DNA of 23,758 nt from JAKAVK01 sp964419095. GTDB lineage: Archaea; Micrarchaeota; Micrarchaeia; Micrarchaeales; CABMGC01. The notes beneath the pieces are model-generated. The model was not told the origin of the DNA. It did no database searches and saw only the letters and a program-made list of their open reading frames with translations. The stretch covers positions 1-23,758 of the forward strand of contig CAYQOG010000015.1 of assembly GCA_964419095.1 (NCBI GenBank), written 5' to 3'. The position numbers and the translations under genes were made by a program. Positions 21,623 through 23,758 of this stretch are shown here, in pieces (the first letter of the stretch is position 1; each line of letters starts with the position of its first letter).

Positions 21623-22632
21623 TCAGATTCTCTGGTTCTGGAAGAGCGACTTCATGACAAGCAGGATGTGGCTTTCCTCCCTCAGCCTCCTGAATGCATA
21701 GTCTACCCATTTCTCCCCGAAGGGCACATACGCCGCAACCTTGTTGCCCGTGGCTGCGAGCCTCACAAGCGCCTTGTTCTTGATTCCGCTCAGCATCGCA
21801 TAGGTCACCTCCCTTCTGTAGGACCTGTTCAGCTCCATCGCCTGGGCTATTATCCCCTGGTCGTGCGTCGCTATCATGAACCTCCCCGAATGCTTGAAGA
21901 GGTATTCCATTATGCGGACATAATTCCTGGTAGTCTCATCTCTCGAGGTATAGGCGATCTTCCTGCTCTCGCTGTATGCACCCTTGACGAGTCTTATTGC
22001 GCCTCCCATGCCTACTATCCTCTCTGCGTCTTCCATGCNNNNNNNNNNNNNNNNNNNNNNNNNNNNNNNNNNNNNNNNNNNNNNNNNNNNNNNNNNNNNN
22101 NNNNNNNNNNNNNNNNNNNNNNNNNNNNNNNNNNNNNNTTGACGAGTCTTATTGCGCCTCCCATGCCTACTATCCTCTCTGCGTCTTCCATGCTCCTCCT
22201 CAGGTATGACTGCACGCAGATGCCTGCCATCCCCTTTCCAACCTGGCTCTTGTAAAGGCGTATTGTAGCGTCGACGTACCTGTGCTCCTCCATGTCGAGC
22301 CATGTGAAGATGCCGTTTCTCCTTGCTGCGTTGACTATCCTTGCGTAATTCCTTGCAGCCATCTTTGCGTCGAGAGCCATGCCAAGCTGCGTGGGCTTTA
22401 CCGCAATTGATGCTCCGATCTTGTTCCTTTTTATCTCGCTTATGAGTCTGAGGTAGACCTTTACTGTGGACTCGATCTCTGCCCTGTCCCTGAGATCCTC
22501 GCCGAGATAGTTTATCGAGGCGGTTATGCCGTACTTGTTGAAGCGCTTGGCCATCGCTATGGCATCGCTCACATTTGCACCTGCCAGCCATCTGCCCGCC
22601 ACAAGCCTCTCCATTACGCCTGACAATGACAT
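21623..22632 (-). CDS. Proline dehydrogenase (monofunctional), split by an assembly gap
   Basis: This FAD enzyme oxidises proline to pyrroline-5-carboxylate. Family blocks are VAGRWLAGANVSDAI and INYLGED near the N-terminus, GGAIRLVKGAYSE in the middle, then ATHDQGI, and YVPFGEKWVDYAFRRLREE near the end. The run of 100 Ns (22039-22138) interrupts the gene after MEDAERIVGMGGAIRLV, which is encoded on both sides of the gap. Removing one 55-nt copy and the Ns (155 nt) leaves a single uninterrupted frame, so the gene is intact in the organism. ATG 22632 gives 284 residues after correction. An upstream start at 22713 would add 27 residues with no visible conservation. No P5C dehydrogenase gene is nearby. 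Confidence 0.88.
21984..22038. repeat. 55-bp duplicate, left copy
   Basis: This stretch is identical base for base to 22139-22193 and ends exactly where the Ns begin. It encodes part of the FAD-binding RLVKGAY region of proline dehydrogenase. Its position flush with the gap indicates a shared contig end and not a biological repeat. Confidence 0.95.
22039..22138. other. Assembly gap (100 N)
   Basis: Exactly 100 Ns, the conventional length for a gap of unknown size. The perfect 55-bp match of its two borders implies that no sequence is actually missing. The two contigs overlap and should be joined through the repeat. Confidence 0.98.
22139..22193. repeat. 55-bp duplicate, right copy
   Basis: This is the second copy of the border sequence, beginning with the first base after the Ns. 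It continues into unique proline dehydrogenase sequence on its right. Confidence 0.95.
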
Positions 22633-22774
22633 TCTATCCCTAACCGATCCGTATGGAATAGCGCAAATAGCAATAAAAGGATGGCTGTGTCGTTTAAGTC
22701 CTACTTTAACCACATAATACTACTTTGCAGACAGAATGCTATTTCAAAGATGTACTAGAGTCTTTCACCTTAGC

Positions 22775-23626
22775 CTATGCCTCCTCATAGTTAGGGTCGT
22801 ATGTGGTTGATATATGAAAAGTCCTCTTAATGGTTTCCGTCTCATATATATCATTCGCAGTAATATAGTGGTCTTTCTTTAGTTCTTCGGAAAGTTCCGA
22901 ATACTTCTTTTCTAATGCATCAATAATGTCATAACTATAGAACGTTTCTGCATTAAATAATGAATAATATGCCCCTTTACTGTCCAGCCCTATATCATTT
23001 TTTAATTCGGTATATATCTGGGATGTTCTTACCGTTTTTATTCCACTCAAAATTTTCAGTGTCGCTGTATTTTCTTTAAGTTGTTCTTTCAAGTTGATTA
23101 ATCTCTTCTCATGCATTGAAAGCCTGACGTTGAAATAAGTCCCTTTTATTTTGCCAAATATCGACTTAGTATCAGTCTTCTCTATCGACTGCGATGTGAA
23201 CTTATGACTTTCTTTTGCGTTTGCTATGTCTTGATTCAATTGATGTATATATGCTTTCAAGTTTTTCTTTCTCTCTTTAACCTCAGTACGTAATAATTCC
23301 TCTTCAGACTTTATGCGCTTTGATATTATCGTCTTTTTATTAGAAGTCAATACTTGCTTTACCAAATCTATCTTCTGAAGGATTTTATTGCAATGTTCCT
23401 CATTAGTTATATTTTGGGCCTTATCTTTCTGTAATTTATTGTCCCGGCGTTGCTCTTCTGCATAATTCTTTGAACTTCTATATCTAGAAAGTTCGTTATC
23501 TATTCTAGATAATGCGCTATTAATTTCTGCTAGTTCTTCCTTTATGGATGTTCTATCACGCTTTATGACTTCTAGAGCCATAGAATAGTAGCCTTCGTAA
23601 TTTAGAGTTTGTCCTACCATATGCAT
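22775..23626 (-). CDS. AT-rich coiled-coil protein of unknown function
   Basis: The 283-residue protein is hydrophilic and strongly helical. Long Glu/Lys/Leu-rich stretches (about 24-70, 78-150 and 180-205) have the heptad look of coiled coils, separated by KSIFGKIKGTYFNVRLS (about 153-170). The C-terminal third is less charged and Tyr-rich (AYYSLFNAETFYSYD). No membrane helix, nuclease or ATPase motif is visible, and I recognise no family. Base composition is much more AT-rich than the rest of the window (18 G+C in the 60 bases at 23041-23100), suggesting recent acquisition. ATG 23626 is chosen because a TATA box lies about 26 nt upstream, predicting a leaderless mRNA. ATG 23620 is also possible. 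Confidence 0.78.
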   Translation of the reverse strand: MHMVGQTLNYEGYYSMALEVIKRDRTSIKEELAEINSALSRIDNELSRYRSSKNYAEEQRRDNKLQKDKAQNITNEEHCNKILQKIDLVKQVLTSNKKTIISKRIKSEEELLRTEVKERKKNLKAYIHQLNQDIANAKESHKFTSQSIEKTDTKSIFGKIKGTYFNVRLSMHEKRLINLKEQLKENTATLKILSGIKTVRTSQIYTELKNDIGLDSKGAYYSLFNAETFYSYDIIDALEKKYSELSEELKKDHYITANDIYETETIKRTFHISTTYDPNYEEA

Positions 23627-23648
23627 CTAAAACATATGGAGTAATTAC

Positions 23649-23658
23649 GTTTAAATAC
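23649..23658 (-). promoter_or_regulatory. TATA box of the coiled-coil gene
   Basis: On minus this reads GTATTTAAAC, centred about 26 nt before the ATG at 23626. No Shine-Dalgarno sequence is seen, which fits a leaderless transcript. Confidence 0.5.
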
Positions 23659-23758
23659 ACTGCGAAGGCATCGCATCAAGTTTCCCGATAGCCACAGGGT
23701 TTTGAAAGCACAGCCAAAACGGTGTTATTCGGAGTTCGCACGGGCTTGTCTGAGACAT

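Noticed and set aside
21984..22193. The two 55-bp direct repeats as a target-site duplication or CRISPR unit
   Set aside because: They lie flush with a run of exactly 100 Ns, and collapsing them restores the reading frame, so they are contig-end duplicates.
23676..23756. Possible C-terminus of a minus-strand gene entering from the right edge (VSDKPVRTPNNTVLAVLS...)
   Set aside because: Only 26 codons are visible. Another minus frame (MSQTSPCELR...) and one plus frame are open over nearly the same bases, so no frame can be preferred.
1..23758. CRISPR arrays, insertion sequences, rRNA genes
   Set aside because: I saw no regularly spaced repeats, transposase ORFs, terminal inverted repeats or rRNA-like sequence anywhere in the window.

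Overview
The window is archaeal. It carries archaeal/eukaryotic-type translation factors (aIF2-beta, aIF1A), a RIO1-type kinase, a KEOPS Cgi121 subunit, an XPF-type nuclease and an intron-containing tRNA-Tyr with a C1-G72 pair and no encoded CCA. TATA-like boxes sit about 25 nt before several start codons. AGG and ATA codons are common and spacers are very short. This would fit a small-genome lineage such as Micrarchaeota or another DPANN group, but the lineage is inference. A run of exactly 100 Ns flanked by a perfect 55-bp duplication shows a scaffolded draft (probably metagenomic) assembly.

Layout. 1-4413: tRNA-Tyr on the minus strand, then a membrane-anchored double AAA+ ATPase and a solitary NuoM-like subunit on plus. 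4473-5198: the aIF2-beta/aIF1A pair. 5199-8260: rio1 on minus, then xpf, a DUF47/PhoU-like protein and a divergent PiT-family permease on plus. 8261-11041: Cgi121 (minus), an alpha/beta hydrolase (plus) and a lemA-htpX operon (minus). 11042-11464 is the only long spacer and holds a possible 49-aa acidic protein. 11465-15664: an MscS channel, two half-size DMT transporters (minus), a small membrane protein and topoisomerase I. 15657-21013: five minus-strand genes, in transcription order uppS (cis-prenyltransferase), a DUF2070 protein, a polyprenol/dolichol kinase-like protein, a RimK-type ATP-grasp ligase and a DUF998-like membrane protein. 21086-22632: apt (plus) and a proline dehydrogenase (minus) split by the assembly gap. 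22775-23626: an AT-rich coiled-coil gene unlike the rest.

How the genes work together. The clearest functional unit is uppS-DUF2070-polyprenol kinase. UppS makes long-chain polyprenyl diphosphate, the kinase would phosphorylate polyprenol, and DUF2070 is a membrane protein whose soluble domain has three D-x-H motifs, suggesting a metal-dependent lipid hydrolase. Together they could make or recycle the lipid carrier for surface glycosylation. Other units are translation initiation (aIF2-beta/aIF1A), anion transport with its regulator (DUF47/PiT-like), and membrane protein quality control (LemA/HtpX, perhaps also the membrane AAA+ ATPase). All six tail-to-tail gene pairs abut within 6 nt or overlap.

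The best candidates for undescribed biology are the membrane-embedded Cdc48-like ATPase, the DUF2070 polyprenol cluster, the PiT-like permease lacking its signature residues, and the AT-rich coiled-coil gene at the right edge.
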